Source: Apostichopus japonicus (Eukaryota > Echinodermata > Holothuroidea > Aspidochirotida > Stichopodidae). Taken from it: a DNA stretch of 64,000 bases. Positions 23,471-34,900 of this stretch are shown here, in pieces; the stretch's first letter is position 1; every line of letters begins with the position of its first letter. The position numbers were made by a program, and so were the translations under genes. Location of the stretch: NCBI RefSeq assembly GCF_037975245.1, contig NC_092572.1, positions 5,793,001 through 5,857,000 on the forward strand, written 5' to 3'. The notes beneath the pieces are model-generated. The model saw nothing but the letters and a program-made list of their open reading frames with translations. It was not told where the DNA came from and ran no database searches.

Positions 23471-24060
23471 GTTTGTCTTAACTATTTATAAGAAAAGACG
23501 ATGTTAAGTGTTAGCTTACATTTAATATATTTTTGTATGTGTATGTGTAAACAATTAAATTTAATGTTATATTTTTGTTTGTTTTTTAATGTTGGTGGTG
23601 GGTTTGGATTGGTACACTGTTGGATTTATTGTGAACTGTATTTTTGGTATTTTGCTCAGTGGCATTCGCACTTTAGGGGGGCGGGTATTGTCACAGTCTG
23701 TTGATTGCTTGTTGTTTTGTGGTTCTTCCACCCGTGTTACAGGGGGCGCTCTCCGGCCGACTGCGCATGTCCGTGGGAGACAACGTGTATTTGCATGGCC
23801 GAATTCCTGCACCTCGGGTGCCTTTTGTGTTTGTTCATGCCTGGAGAGTGTCCCCTTGTTGTTAGTCTAATTCGGTGTACGACCCTTACTATAGAGGGAC
23901 ATTCTTTACTTTGTTGGATTTTGGCGTGAGATTGAGTTGGGAGTGGAGAAGGGAGTTAAGAGGAAAAACGGAAAGAGAGAGGAGGAATAAACCTGGTCAC
24001 CAATTATTACTTAATACTTGTTACTGTTATTACTTTATTACGGTACCGGACCCCGTCACA
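23471..24060 (+). mobile_element. 3' end of an LTR retrotransposon: short internal remnant, polypurine tract and LTR
   Basis: 23471-23688 is internal sequence ending in a purine-rich tract (AGGGGGGCGGG at about 23675-23685). The LTR follows at 23689-24060, 372 bp, starting TGTCACAG and ending CCGTCACA (TG...CA). A polyA signal AATAAA lies at 23986-23991. The order polypurine tract then LTR identifies this as the 3' LTR of a plus-strand element. All gag-pol coding sequence and the 5' LTR are absent. Ends and length would fit Gypsy or BEL/Pao, and I cannot decide which. Its target continues directly at 24061. Confidence 0.75.
23689..24060 (+). repeat. 3' LTR, 372 bp
   Basis: Starts TGTCACAGTCTG and ends GACCCCGTCACA, preceded by the polypurine tract. 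More GC-rich than the surrounding intron. The AATAAA at 23986 would serve as the element's polyadenylation signal. Confidence 0.7.
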
Positions 24061-24286
24061 ATTGCCTTGTAACTATCAAATTTGATTTAAGTTTTTTCAT
24101 CGGCTGTTATGTCGTTTTCTTCACTAAGCATGTCAATTTGGCCTGCATTCAGGCAAAAGGAATATACCAATCACTGCAGTATTGGAATGGTGACAAAATG
24201 CTGATCAAATAAGAATTAATATTTACTTTTCTTCACAATACAACTTGATCGCCCTTGTGCGTGGGATCAGATCCTCCTTGCATACT
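24061..24286. repeat. 226-bp direct repeat, copy 2 (downstream of the LTR)
   Basis: Identical by eye to 23245-23470. After CATACT this copy continues into unique intron (CACAAGGATCGG), whereas copy 1 jumps into the retrotransposon interior. Confidence 0.93.
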
Positions 24287-25344
24287 CACAAGGATCGGCA
24301 GGAAGCAGCTAGGGTGAACTGATTTCAGTAGACAGGACACACTTGGTTATATATGCTCCATTAGTTTACTTTTGGGCAAGAATTAATCAGTTGCAGTTAA
24401 AGGTGGCAATTGCTCTTATTGTGCTATGGAAATCTGTTTAAAACAATAATATTGGTTATGCTTTAGTTTTTTAGTTTTTATTTTGGGTAAATGCAATAAT
24501 CAAATCATGTGGAAATCTGGCAAATGAGTCAAAGCAAGGAAGGACAGCTATTTTGAAAGAAACACCATTAGATGAGCTCCTTTGGCATGCAAACAGCTGG
24601 AGTTTATTTGAAAAAAAAAGTAAAATCAAGAAAAGTGTACAATTCTTTGTGGGAATCAACTCAACCAAGGAAATGTTTGCAGAAGTGCTCCCATAATAAA
24701 GAAGATGTTTTTATGCTTTGTCTACACAGATGACTTTAGGCCTTGCTTGTATAAATATTACTTGAGCATCATCATGCACCTTAGTAAGAAAGCAGACTAA
24801 ATTTAGTTGGCTCTTTTTCTGGATTTGAAATGACAGAGTAAAATTTTATTTAAGGACTGGAGACACTCTTCCAGTACCTTGTTTTTAGCAATTCGTATGT
24901 GATGAAAGGAAGGTTGTTATTGGTGCACCTTTATATAATGAAGAAAAGGTTTAATCCTATTAACAATTTATACAACTTCACATACCCTGACCAGAATAAG
25001 GTACATGGGGAGGATTCCCAAGTTTCCCAATTGCCTCTACAGCTAGTTGCTGCAGCAATCATTTCTAACACCAGACAAATTGGGTATTAGATGTTTATTG
25101 TACACATATGTTCAGACATTATGACTGCAATAGTTTCAAATCTGCTGAATATTAATGAGCATTCGCAAGACAACACTTCCTCTGGTTGCTTTACCTAGTG
25201 TTGTATGTCAGGCGTCAGGTACCTTCCATGGTGTATAACTGTATCATCAAACATGATTTCATATATAGTTCTTTCTAATTTTTGAAGTCATGTTCAAGCT
25301 CAATTAACATGGATTTCACTTTTTATTTTCCTCATTTGTTTCAG
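24287..25344. other. Intron of gene A, nothing further seen
   Basis: AT-rich intron ending in a T-rich tract before the acceptor at 25344. Short open frames have no splice or similarity support. Confidence 0.35.
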
Positions 25345-25440
25345 GTAGGAAATACATTAAATGGAGTGAAAGTGCTTCAAAGTGTGTGGTGGAAAATTTT
25401 GAATGTTACACCAAAGGACTTGCAGAAAAGAAGCTCCCAA
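25345..25440 (+). CDS. Gene A exon 4 (WSE...LP domain, part 1)
   Basis: A 96-base exon with a strong acceptor (TTTTCCTCATTTGTTTCAG) and donor GTAAGTATG, phase 1 at both ends. It encodes RKYIKWSESASKCVVENF then ECYTKGLAEKKLP. Joined to exon 3 the preceding codon is TGT (Cys). The pattern W-S/T-E, five or so residues, V..F, then (K/R)-x-P resembles a short helical module that I remember from many fish and marine-invertebrate uncharacterised proteins (PWSEEE, V..HF..F, K.PGK). That likeness is from memory and weak. Confidence 0.6.
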
Positions 25441-25491
25441 GTAAGTATGCATGCCTAAGTTAAGGCCTGATTAAATTATATAATACATGGT

Positions 25492-25872
25492 TTGCTTTAT
25501 CTCATGAATATTAATGAGATCAAAGCACTTAATGTTAATATCTTTAAATTGGGAAATCAGGCAACTGTAAGGTGTAATTTCTTCAAACATATTCCAATTG
25601 CAAAAGTACAGCTACCAAATGTTGGAGGTTCTTCAAACTTTGTTATGTTGACATTGGCAGATATTTGGAAACCTGCTGATATGTGCTGTACAACTGATAT
25701 CAAGCATGAGGGACAAGTTTTAGCATTATTTGCAAACACAAATTTTGCTCTTGTTTCCATAGAGCTTTTTGAAAAAATCCCTATGAAACTAATCAGTGAA
25801 CATCAGCAAGGAACTGTGTTTTCATTCTGGTTGTGTTCCTATCAAAAAATACCACTGGAGTTACCTTCATGA
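25492..25872 (+). CDS. Intronic open frame of 126 codons, unrecognised
   Basis: Lies in the intron between gene A exons 4 and 5, on the same strand but without a splice link that I can see. The product has alternating hydrophobic and polar stretches (NFVMLTLADIWKPADMCC, VLALFANTNFALVSIELF) that look more protein-like than most chance frames here. It has no signal peptide or known motif. It may be a chance frame, a remnant of a retroposed gene, or part of an alternative end of gene A. It is the longest frame in the window outside the LINE and microsatellites. Confidence 0.2.
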   Translation: MLYLMNINEIKALNVNIFKLGNQATVRCNFFKHIPIAKVQLPNVGGSSNFVMLTLADIWKPADMCCTTDIKHEGQVLALFANTNFALVSIELFEKIPMKLISEHQQGTVFSFWLCSYQKIPLELPS

Positions 25873-25947
25873 TCCTGGCCCTCATAAAATTTTATAAGCA
25901 AAACAAAATCATTTCTAATTCGTAGAGTTATTTGTTTTTCCAACTAG

Positions 25948-26009
25948 GTCGCAATGTGATTGAAGATTCTCTGGAGGAAGGAGCAATAGACCATATGTTT
26001 GATTGGTAG
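25948..26009 (+). CDS. Gene A terminal exon (exon 5)
   Basis: Acceptor TTTGTTTTTCCAACTAG leads into GTCGCAATG. The first two bases complete a Ser codon begun by exon 4 (A|GT). The exon then encodes RNVIEDSLEEGAIDHMFDW and a TAG stop at 26007-26009. It is acidic and ends with a hydrophobic DHMFDW tail. Phase and frame fit exon 4 exactly. The predicted full protein, using one copy of exon 3, is about 100 residues: acidic start, basic nuclear-signal-like middle, then the WSE module. Confidence 0.6.
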
Positions 26010-26136
26010 ACCGTCAGAACAACAATTTTCAACGAGACTAATAAACATAGATTTAGGGAAAGGGTGAGATCAGTAGAGATGAAGATGTTATAGAATAAGT
26101 GTGTTCTAATTTTACTGTGTTGACTGTAATGGATAT

Positions 26137-26142
26137 AATAAA
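26137..26142 (+). terminator. Gene A polyadenylation signal AATAAA
   Basis: AATAAA 128 bases after the gene A stop codon, just upstream of the hAT-like element at 26150. Another AATAAA occurs at about 26039. Confidence 0.45.
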
Positions 26143-26149
26143 CACTGAC

Positions 26150-27055
26150 CAGGGACGTAGCTAAGGCCTGATGATTAGGGGGGGGGGCTACTCACATGAA
26201 CAATTTTTCAATTGTTCACTTTATTCCAACTGAGTATTTGGAATGAAGTGAACAATTAAACATTTTGCAGAAAGATGTTGAGTTGACCAGATACAATAAG
26301 TTGTCAATTAAACATTTTGAAGAACATTTTTCAATTGCTCTGATGGAATGAAGTGAGCAATTGAACATTTTGCGGCAAATGTCCAATTGACAAGATATGA
26401 TAAGTTGTCAATGAAACAAGTTGCAGAAAAATGTCCAATTGACGAGATATGATAAGTTGTCAATTAAACATTTTGCAGAAAATTTTTCAATTGCTCAGTT
26501 AAAGCAACTGAGCAATCCAACATTTTCCTGATTTTATCTTGTTATCTAAACAGTTTACTAAATATGCCAACTTATGGGGCAAAGGTTTTCTTATGTTGAT
26601 GGCACTTTAAAGCTTCTGTAGATTATCATTTGAGCATTTCATTGTATTCCATAGAGACTATATATCCTGAACTTACTTGAAGGGTCAACCCACCCAATAG
26701 CAAAATTAGTACATATATAAACCGAATTGAAGCTGGCGAACCTTGTACAGTTGTTCTATTAGGCATTTGTTTTTAGAGCATTCAGAATCATACAAAGTTT
26801 TGTACGGTGGAGTATAAGGATCGCGAGATACAATTTCTCAAAGTGGCAAGGAAAATGTGGACTGATTAAAGGTCAATTTTAACCGAAATATTTAGGTCAT
26901 TCACAATCACAAGAATATATGAATAGGCCTAGGTAAATTGGAGTGCGACAGTCAGAAATTCTGATTGTCGCACTCAAATTTCCCAATGTCAGTTTTACCA
27001 AGATTGGGGGGGGGGGTTGAGACACTCCCACACCCCCTCTCTAGCAAGGTCCCTG
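26150..27055. mobile_element. hAT-like non-autonomous element, about 906 bp
   Basis: The left end CAGGGACGTAGCTAAGG resembles the reverse complement of the right end, CAGGGACCTTGCTAGAG (about 12 of 17 bases). Flanking bases share only CACTG (ACACTGAC against CCACTGCA), so the target duplication is decayed or the boundary is slightly off. G runs lie just inside both ends, as in the two nested hAT MITEs. It contains a degenerate tandem repeat at about 26200-26530. Confidence 0.45.
26200..26530. repeat. Degenerate tandem repeat of about 65 bp
   Basis: The words ACATTTTGCAGAAA, TGTCCAATTGAC, AGATATGATAAGTTGTCAAT and CAATTGCTC recur in order four or so times with substitutions and small gaps. Many sub-words are self-complementary (CAATTG), so a transcript would fold readily. 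Confidence 0.75.
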
Positions 27056-30000
27056 CCACTGCAGTGTGGGCACATATGTTTAGTTCTAGTGTTATAAAAA
27101 AGTAGAGAGAAGGAAGAGAAACCTGCTAATGAAGAGCTTATGTGTTCCAACTTGATCTCATTTTCTCTATTTTCTCATAACTTGGGTAGCTAGGCTACTG
27201 AAAGTGTTCTAATTTAAACTTTAAGTGTTTACAATTGATGGGTATGCTATTTGCATTATTGAAACACAACGTAATGGTAAAAGAAAAGATACTTAGAAAG
27301 TTGTAAACAAGAATAACAAACTGAAGGAGCTTCAAAGATTAAAGGGATAAAGTCCTTGATTATTTGTTTTTTTTTTTAAGTCAAATCATGTACTATATAA
27401 GATTATTGATTGTTATATAGCATAATAAAGGTAATCTGATCCATTGAAGGAATATTCTTTGATGGTAAGGCACTTTCCATAGAGATCAAGCATACCTCTG
27501 TATGTATGTTTTTAACTTTTTATGAGTGATATGAATATTAACCTGTTCAAGTTTATATTGAGTGGTATCAATGTTCAGCTGTTCAAGTGTATTAAAACAA
27601 AGACAGAAGTGAGAAGAGGCTGCAAATTAAGAGTTTGTTCCAGTTTTATGTTTACCAAATCTTGTTTAGAATTGTGTTTTATTTCTGTTCACCTGTGTAG
27701 TACATAAGGACACACGGTAGACAACAAACTTCAAGCAGAGGTTTCAAAATGAAAACAAAGGATTCAATTTTTTGTAAGTGAATACATATTTTTTTAAATG
27801 AGTGGTTAAACATCTTATATGTGCCATTTTAAATTAAAGTAATGTACAAGAGGTTACATCACTTAATAAACTCTCAGAGTTATGTGCAGTGAGCATTACC
27901 AATGTGTTGCTGATACTTAATATCATGAACTCATGTGATTCAATCTGCAACAATCTTTACCTGCATTAGCGGGAAGAGAACAAGTTATAGCAACACCTGT
28001 GACAGTGATTTGCCAAATTAGCATTTTTTGGTGTTTTCTGCCTAAATGAGCACTTTGAATGCACAATGATAGAAGTTAATACTAAAAACAAAATTTGCCT
28101 GTTTAAAAAGGGTTCTCAGTTGACAGCCAAGTTATGAGAAGGAGGTTATGGTTGGCTGTATGTTTGATAACATAGACAAACTTAAAATACTAGGTTGAAC
28201 ACCAATTACATTTTCATTAATATGTTCTTATGCGAATGTACTTCTTTGCTCAAATAGTTTGATGCATAAATTGCTAGTTTGCATACAGGGAAAATGTAAA
28301 TAAACAGTACCTTGTTTCGCAAAGGGAACCTCTTTGAAGTGAATGCAGAGGTCAACATGTTTAAAAGCTGTATGTAATGGTGCATTTTCACTGCAGCTTA
28401 ATCAGTATTGACACCCCAGTATCTGTTGCCTCGTGTTTATGACATGGCTAAGTTTCCTTTTTTTCATCAAGATAGGTCAAGTTTTCCTTCTATAGATCTG
28501 TTCATGTGATTATTAAATGTTAGTTCACTGTTTAAAATATTTGAGAGATGTTGAGGTAGTTGTACCTTTCTTTTGCTGTATATTAAAAGCACTTCTGGTC
28601 ACCTGTCTATTCTATTCTTTTTTTATCTCATCCTGATAAAGCATGCTAATACTTACTAAAGATCACTCACTGATCTGCTTAAAGTCAATCATTGGTATAA
28701 ACCAACACACATGCAGACAAGGATACATTGCTTGTGAGAACCTGTACACAAAGCTCTCAACAAGATACAAGCAAGCAGGTGTAGTTCCAAGTAACTCAAG
28801 AATTATACCACAATTGACAATCGATTACGTAATCACAGAAATTTTTTTTTTCAATTCAGCAGATTTTCAAGCTTATTGTATTGTGTTTTGTTTTTCAAAA
28901 ATACTATGTAATTTTATTGGTCATTGAAACTTCTCACGGAGCACTCACAAAGAATTCACATAAGATATGAATACTTTGCTATACTATGACTCTTGTCAAC
29001 ACTACTGCTAAAATCTAGTTTACTATGTATGTTTTATTCAAGATTTCAAGGCATTATGTTTCCTTCATTGAATAACCAGCAATGTTAACAGAAAGGGATC
29101 CACACTTCTCTTGTGGTGTACTTTTGTATTATGTTCTCATTCCAAATGTTCACAAGTTGACTAGTATAGTGTACTCCTGTAAACAACACAAAATATGCAT
29201 TTAACTTGTATTTTCAAGAGTGTGTATGAGTAATTGATGGCCTTTGGAATGGTTCATACTATGGAGATAGTGTCAATTGCATAGTATACTCTGCACCCAG
29301 TGATCAGTTTTAATCTACATTAATTTCAAAGCTGCTGATTTTCATTTATTTTTGTTGTTCACGTGCCATAAGTTTTTTATTAAAATTAAATTAAAAATAT
29401 CTTTGTGCTTGAATGTTTCCTTTCTTAGTATTTATGCTTTCTGGCTTGGATTGTGAAGTACTGTGATCATATGTATTGTGTTCCTGGTAACATTGAAAAA
29501 GGCTTAGGGAACATAGGCTGTGATGGGGGAGGGAAAGGATGTATGATTGATGAATTGCTGACCAATGTCATTGAATATGCTAGACATGGATCTTCCAACT
29601 AGCCAAATGGATTAAAGCCATATCCGTCAAGATAGTCACAAGTCTGCCCCCCACCCCCACTCACACAACAACCCCAACATTTTACTCCCTATGCACGCTA
29701 GTGGTTCAACAATAGAGCCAAGAGTTTACTGAATAAAATCCGTGGCAAAAAAACCTTCACACCCATAAATACAGCTGCCCACACCCCCACCCCCCCCCCC
29801 CCACCAACAAAAGAATGCCTCTTATAATGCAACTCGTACCCTAATTTAATGTCATGTGGTGACCACAGTATGCCTGAAGTATACTGGCTTTGTAAAAGAC
29901 CAAGCTAATTAGGTTTTCCTCGGTGGAAAAATCTGAGCAAGCTATGTTTGAGGTTAAAGCTACACAGATCAGAGAGGTAGAAGTGTGCCATGAACACTAC

Positions 30001-30121
30001 AAACAGATTGCTAAGACTAGAACTTCGAAAAGGACGAGAAGGAAAGCACCGTACTTATCAAAATAGCTACTCCGAGGGAATCTGACCAACTTTTGCTAAT
30101 TAAACATTGACAGCATTTTCT
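27056..30121. other. Intergenic DNA, no gene recognised
   Basis: AT-rich sequence with open frames under 95 codons and no consistent splice chain. C-rich tracts occur at about 29645-29670 and 29780-29805, the latter containing fourteen or more consecutive C. Confidence 0.4.
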
Positions 30122-30129
30122 GATCAAGA

Positions 30130-31259
30130 AGAGTGTTCGACCGATAATAGTTTAGATAATCTGCATCGGGCCGATTATCAGACAATCGGTAACCGGCATC
30201 GGCAAAATCCATTGCGCTACCGATTATTTGGAACCGATTATTAAGTTCCACATCAAGGATTGTATTTTTACGCGCTTTTGATTCACCACAACTACAACGG
30301 GAGAAGTTCGATTCAGCGCTATTCATAGCCGGGGAAGGTGCGCTAATCTACCGTGAAGGGGTATCGCAAGTCTCTCACGCGAGTTTGTACTAATGCTGTT
30401 CGATATACTATCCAGTTTTAGCAGTTAACATCATACAGTATACTCGCGATAAGCTTAGAGGGACGACGTTATTATTATTTTTTTCACTTCGCTTCTTGCA
30501 TCTAACGAAACCTCCTGTTATCAGGTTTAACGATTGATATGAAAGATTATTTGTTTCGAGTAAATGTAAACCAAATCAATATACTTTTAAACCACTTTGG
30601 CCATTTCACCGTAGGTGAAAACTGGAAAGTGAGAGTGACATAACGCTTTGTTCATTGTGAGTTCTAGGCACATTAGGCTGGTCTGGTTAGAGAACTGTTG
30701 AGCTAAATAACTGTTTAGTTTGAAAATACGCCCAATTTTCTACAAATGCCATAAAATTATGCAATCAAGGCGCCAAATACTCCTAAAATTCCCTAGAAAT
30801 GTTTGGCGACAGTCCTCGGTAGTTCTACTGCATTACCATTTGTGATTAATATTCTTAAGCATATTTTTGCGAAAAACCCGAAGCAACTTTTTCCCCCTGA
30901 CCTAATGTACTATACGTGCTAAAATATCACCTTTGCAGTAATTAAACTCACCGACTAAAGCATGTCTGATTTCCAGCGACAACGTCAATGGGACTTTAGT
31001 GTGGTTTTCCCACGTGTAGTAATGTCAATGGAGAAGCGCAATTGACTTACTGTGTATGATCGTTTAAACAACGTTCCATCGGAAGGTTTCCCTTGCATAT
31101 GGCAAAACTTGAAGCAAACGTTCGGGATAGTGTTATCTTTTTCAATAAAATATTAAAATAAAACTGCTTATCCACTAAAGGTAATAGGCATCGGCCCGAT
31201 TGTCACAGAAACTAATCGGTACTAGGTAAAGCTGATTATCATTTAATAGGTCAAACTCT
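30130..31259. mobile_element. hAT-like element with CCGAT-rich ends, about 1.13 kb
   Basis: The left end AGAGTGTTCGACCGATAAT and the right end (reverse complement AGAGTTTGACCTATTAAATG) are related. Both sides then show CATCGGGCC or CATCGGCCC words and ATCGG repeats in inverted order. The flanks GATCAAGA (30122-30129) and AATCAAGA (31260-31267) match at 7 of 8 bases, fitting an 8-bp hAT target duplication. AGAGTTYGACCGAT-type ends occur in known hAT MITEs (from memory). The interior has no transposase frame. Confidence 0.65.
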
Positions 31260-31267
31260 AATCAAGA

Positions 31268-31826
31268 AATCTTTACCATAATTTGTGTTTTTGTCACACC
31301 GTAACATTGGAAAATAGTGTTGTTATAATCTAATAAAATGTGTATACTGACAATTGAAAGTTCTACATTAGCTGGTTATATTTTGAGCAAATTTATTGCT
31401 TAAAATTGCCGATAATGCAGTCAACTTTTTTATATAAGATTCTTTCCTATGACATGCAATGAATGAATGACACACACACTTAAACCGTATACCGATCGGA
31501 GAGTTGTATAAATGCACACATTATGTGAACATATGTACTGTACCCTTAACTGTGAATAGGGGGACATATGCAAGTGTCCCTCTATCGTACTAAAAATTGT
31601 TTGAAGTACGTAAAGAAGACACAGTTACTATCGCTTTTCTGATATATCTGTCAATGAGTTGCATAATAGATGCGATCCGAGTTCCATGCACTGCTATCAA
31701 TCCCTCCAGTCTGCGGTGAATTTATCCTTAACGACGCATTTGCATTAAGACTTATATGTGGCTTTAAATGGAAAGTCCATCCAAGGTGGGTTTTTTGACC
31801 GTGTCCTGGTACTGTACACTTTAGGG

Positions 31827-31829
<3 letters not shown>
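31268..31829. other. Intergenic DNA, no feature seen
   Basis: Ordinary AT-rich sequence up to the AT microsatellite. Confidence 0.35.

Positions 31830-31901
<72 letters not shown>
31830..31901. repeat. (AT)n microsatellite, about 72 bp
   Basis: Uninterrupted AT dinucleotides. The flanking frames of 130 codons (-) and 60 codons (+) are Tyr-Ile artefacts. Confidence 0.96.
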
Positions 31902-31904
<3 letters not shown>

Positions 31905-34900
31905 TCTGTATACAAGCTACCGGGGGCATATTCAGGGTAAACAAATGAAGGAAGTAGTCCCGATATCTATAAATTCCACCTTGAATTGAGGGCACGTTAA
32001 TTTTTGGGGGCAAATTTTGGCTATAAAATTGGTATACATGCAAGGTTGGATAGTGCCTGCTTTTGATTGTACGTGTAGGTTGAAAACAATGGGTGAGGAG
32101 TACGCTGGCTCTACATATTCTCCTTATTTCTCAACCTCCGTTAAAGTATTGTACTTCACGTAGTCAATCATATAACGTACGGTTATCCCTGAATCTGGTA
32201 TTGCTTTGCAGGGATTATCCCTGCCAGAAAAACTGACACTGGAACATGTTTCATGCTAATATTTTCAATAACAGGTGTTAAATCATTCGATGTAGGCAAA
32301 TACTAATACCTTTCTTTTTCTTAATCAATCAGTGACTGGTTTAATTAATTGTCTTGGCCTGTTCTTGGCTTTTTGTAAATAATATTGTTCATTCCTCTGT
32401 CTGTCTGAGTGCTAAGAATATTAACTAAGCATAAATTATGTATGGTAACCTTGTGACTACCAAAATATAAACTGAATCGTTGTTCTGTATCCCTTGGACA
32501 TTTAAACTGTACCATTTAGTGCCTCACATCTTCTGTGAAAAAATGATAGTAAGTTACCAATAGAATACAGAATATCATCATATGTGATATACCCTCTTGA
32601 ATCAGATGGAAAAGGGTAACCACAAGACAAAAAAGACCTTCCCATCTTTCTATAAACTGGTTGTAACAAACATCAAATGGTGTGAACTTTGGACCTGTAG
32701 GACAACATAATGTAATGGATCACACATGGTCGTTCTTTTCAGGAAAACTATTAAAATATCTGTATTATACTAATGAAAAAAGACAGAAAAAGTAAAAGAG
32801 AACGAGTCGCAAAAAAGGCCATGGTTATGTTGTAATTTTAATGAAATCTTTGCAATGTAATGAGTAAAATACAATTAAAACAAAATGAAAAAACAAACAA
32901 ATTAACTATATCTCTGCAACCATTGGACAACAGAAAAAGACTCTCCATGTTAACGTGACACAAGGTATACGGCACCCAAAGGACTGTCAACCCATATAAT
33001 CTTTGGATAGTTCCTTGTAATGTTGAGTAAGCCAACAACAGTAAGGTGTCATTGCCTAGACACACACACACACACACTGAACATTTTTAATGTTATGGCA
33101 TAGGACTGATAATGAGATTTTGGGCCCAACTTTGAAACAAAAGGTACTTCAACTTTTTGAGCACAACAATATCAATTTAAATAGTTCATTGGAAATATTT
33201 CAAGACAAGTCAAATTTGGTCAAACCTGTTCAACAAATTTAAGTATACGTCAAAGATATGGCATAATCTGTCCTACACCAGTATCTCAGTGCACTGTTTT
33301 GTGTTTATAAGTGTAAATTTCCATACAAGTGTTCGCAACGTGTGTGATTGTGCATGAAATTCGGTGTTCACGAGTTGCATGGTGCAATGGCTAAGAACAA
33401 AACCTTTTTGTGACATATAAACCAAATTTACGTTGGAAATGATATTCCTCGTAAACTGTATAACTAACTGAGATGTGTGCCAAATAAAGGGATATCACTG
33501 CATAAGTGTCTAATGGTTGCAAATAGAATGGTAGTACTTTGTATGTTCACAGAGGACTATGTACACCAAGTATGGTAAATGCAATTGAGCACAGTTGCAA
33601 CTTTACAAGGAACAACAATATCAGAATTGTGTTCTAATTATGCACCAGTTTAAACACAAGATGTGGAACATACAGCTGCCAATGAAAGCTAAGAGGAAAT
33701 TGAAATGTCAACCTTTGCTGATGTTATCACATCATATCTCATCAGTAAATTGTATCTTTAAGAGCTTGGTCAAGTTTAACAGTAGCAGTGTTCAGTGCTG
33801 ACGTTGGTACATGATACTACTTAGGATGACGAGCATCCTTTGTTATCCAACACTAGCTTTGCTTATAGGGAAGGTCCGCCTCAAAGTTTGATAGTGAGTG
33901 CAAGACTCTGACGGTCATATATCTGTAATGATTCACATAGTTAGATATCGGGGCTCTGTGGGGGAACTGAGTGGCCTATATGATCTGTACAGCTTCGGCT
34001 CATAATAAAGTGAATTATTCACAACTATTCACACATCTTCACACAGTGGAAGTGCAAGACTCAAGCTGACCTTGAAAATATGGTTAATTCAGTTTTACAG
34101 TAGAAGAACGGTGCACACAGAACTTTGGTACAAGAATATGACTTAATAAAAGGTATGTATTGTCCAAGTCACAAAGTATTCTCGATAGATAATATGATAA
34201 GTACTGTGCAAATATTGCAATCACTCAGAGGGCTATGCTGATTGACTTTTCCAAATACATACAGGTACAATGTTGCATTGTTTGATACATGGTAGGTACT
34301 GGGGTAATATTCATATGCACTGTGTAGGCTGTGATAATGACATGTTCAAGTATACAGGTGGAATATTATTTTCCTATCACATATTGATGTGATGTTATCC
34401 TTCCAAATATATGCATAATTAATAAAGTTGTCTATCAAAACTATTTGATTTACCACACAAAAAAATTATTCAAAGACTTATGGTTTTACAGAATACCAAT
34501 TAGCTCTACTCATCTATATATATTTTACATGTGCTCAAAGAATCATAAGGCTAAAAAAAAAAGAAAAAAAAAATGAGGTGCAATGTGCTATGAACATAAT
34601 TACAAATACTCTCACCATTTGCGAACTGTACAAATTTGTAACCAATATTAACATGTTTCCCTTTACAAAAAGTATGTAAGTGATAATGTTTAACAATGAA
34701 TTGAATGTAACACTTTCAACTAAATTTAAACCAACACACCTAATAAAAAACTAATATTTTATATGATAGAAACAATGTGAAGTTTAATAACTATTAATTA
34801 ACACTAAAAATGTTTTTTCAATTTTTTTATATGATGTGCTTTTGCCCTTTTTCATTCATTTTAACACCAAATTTTAAGCATATAATATTTACACTTTGTA

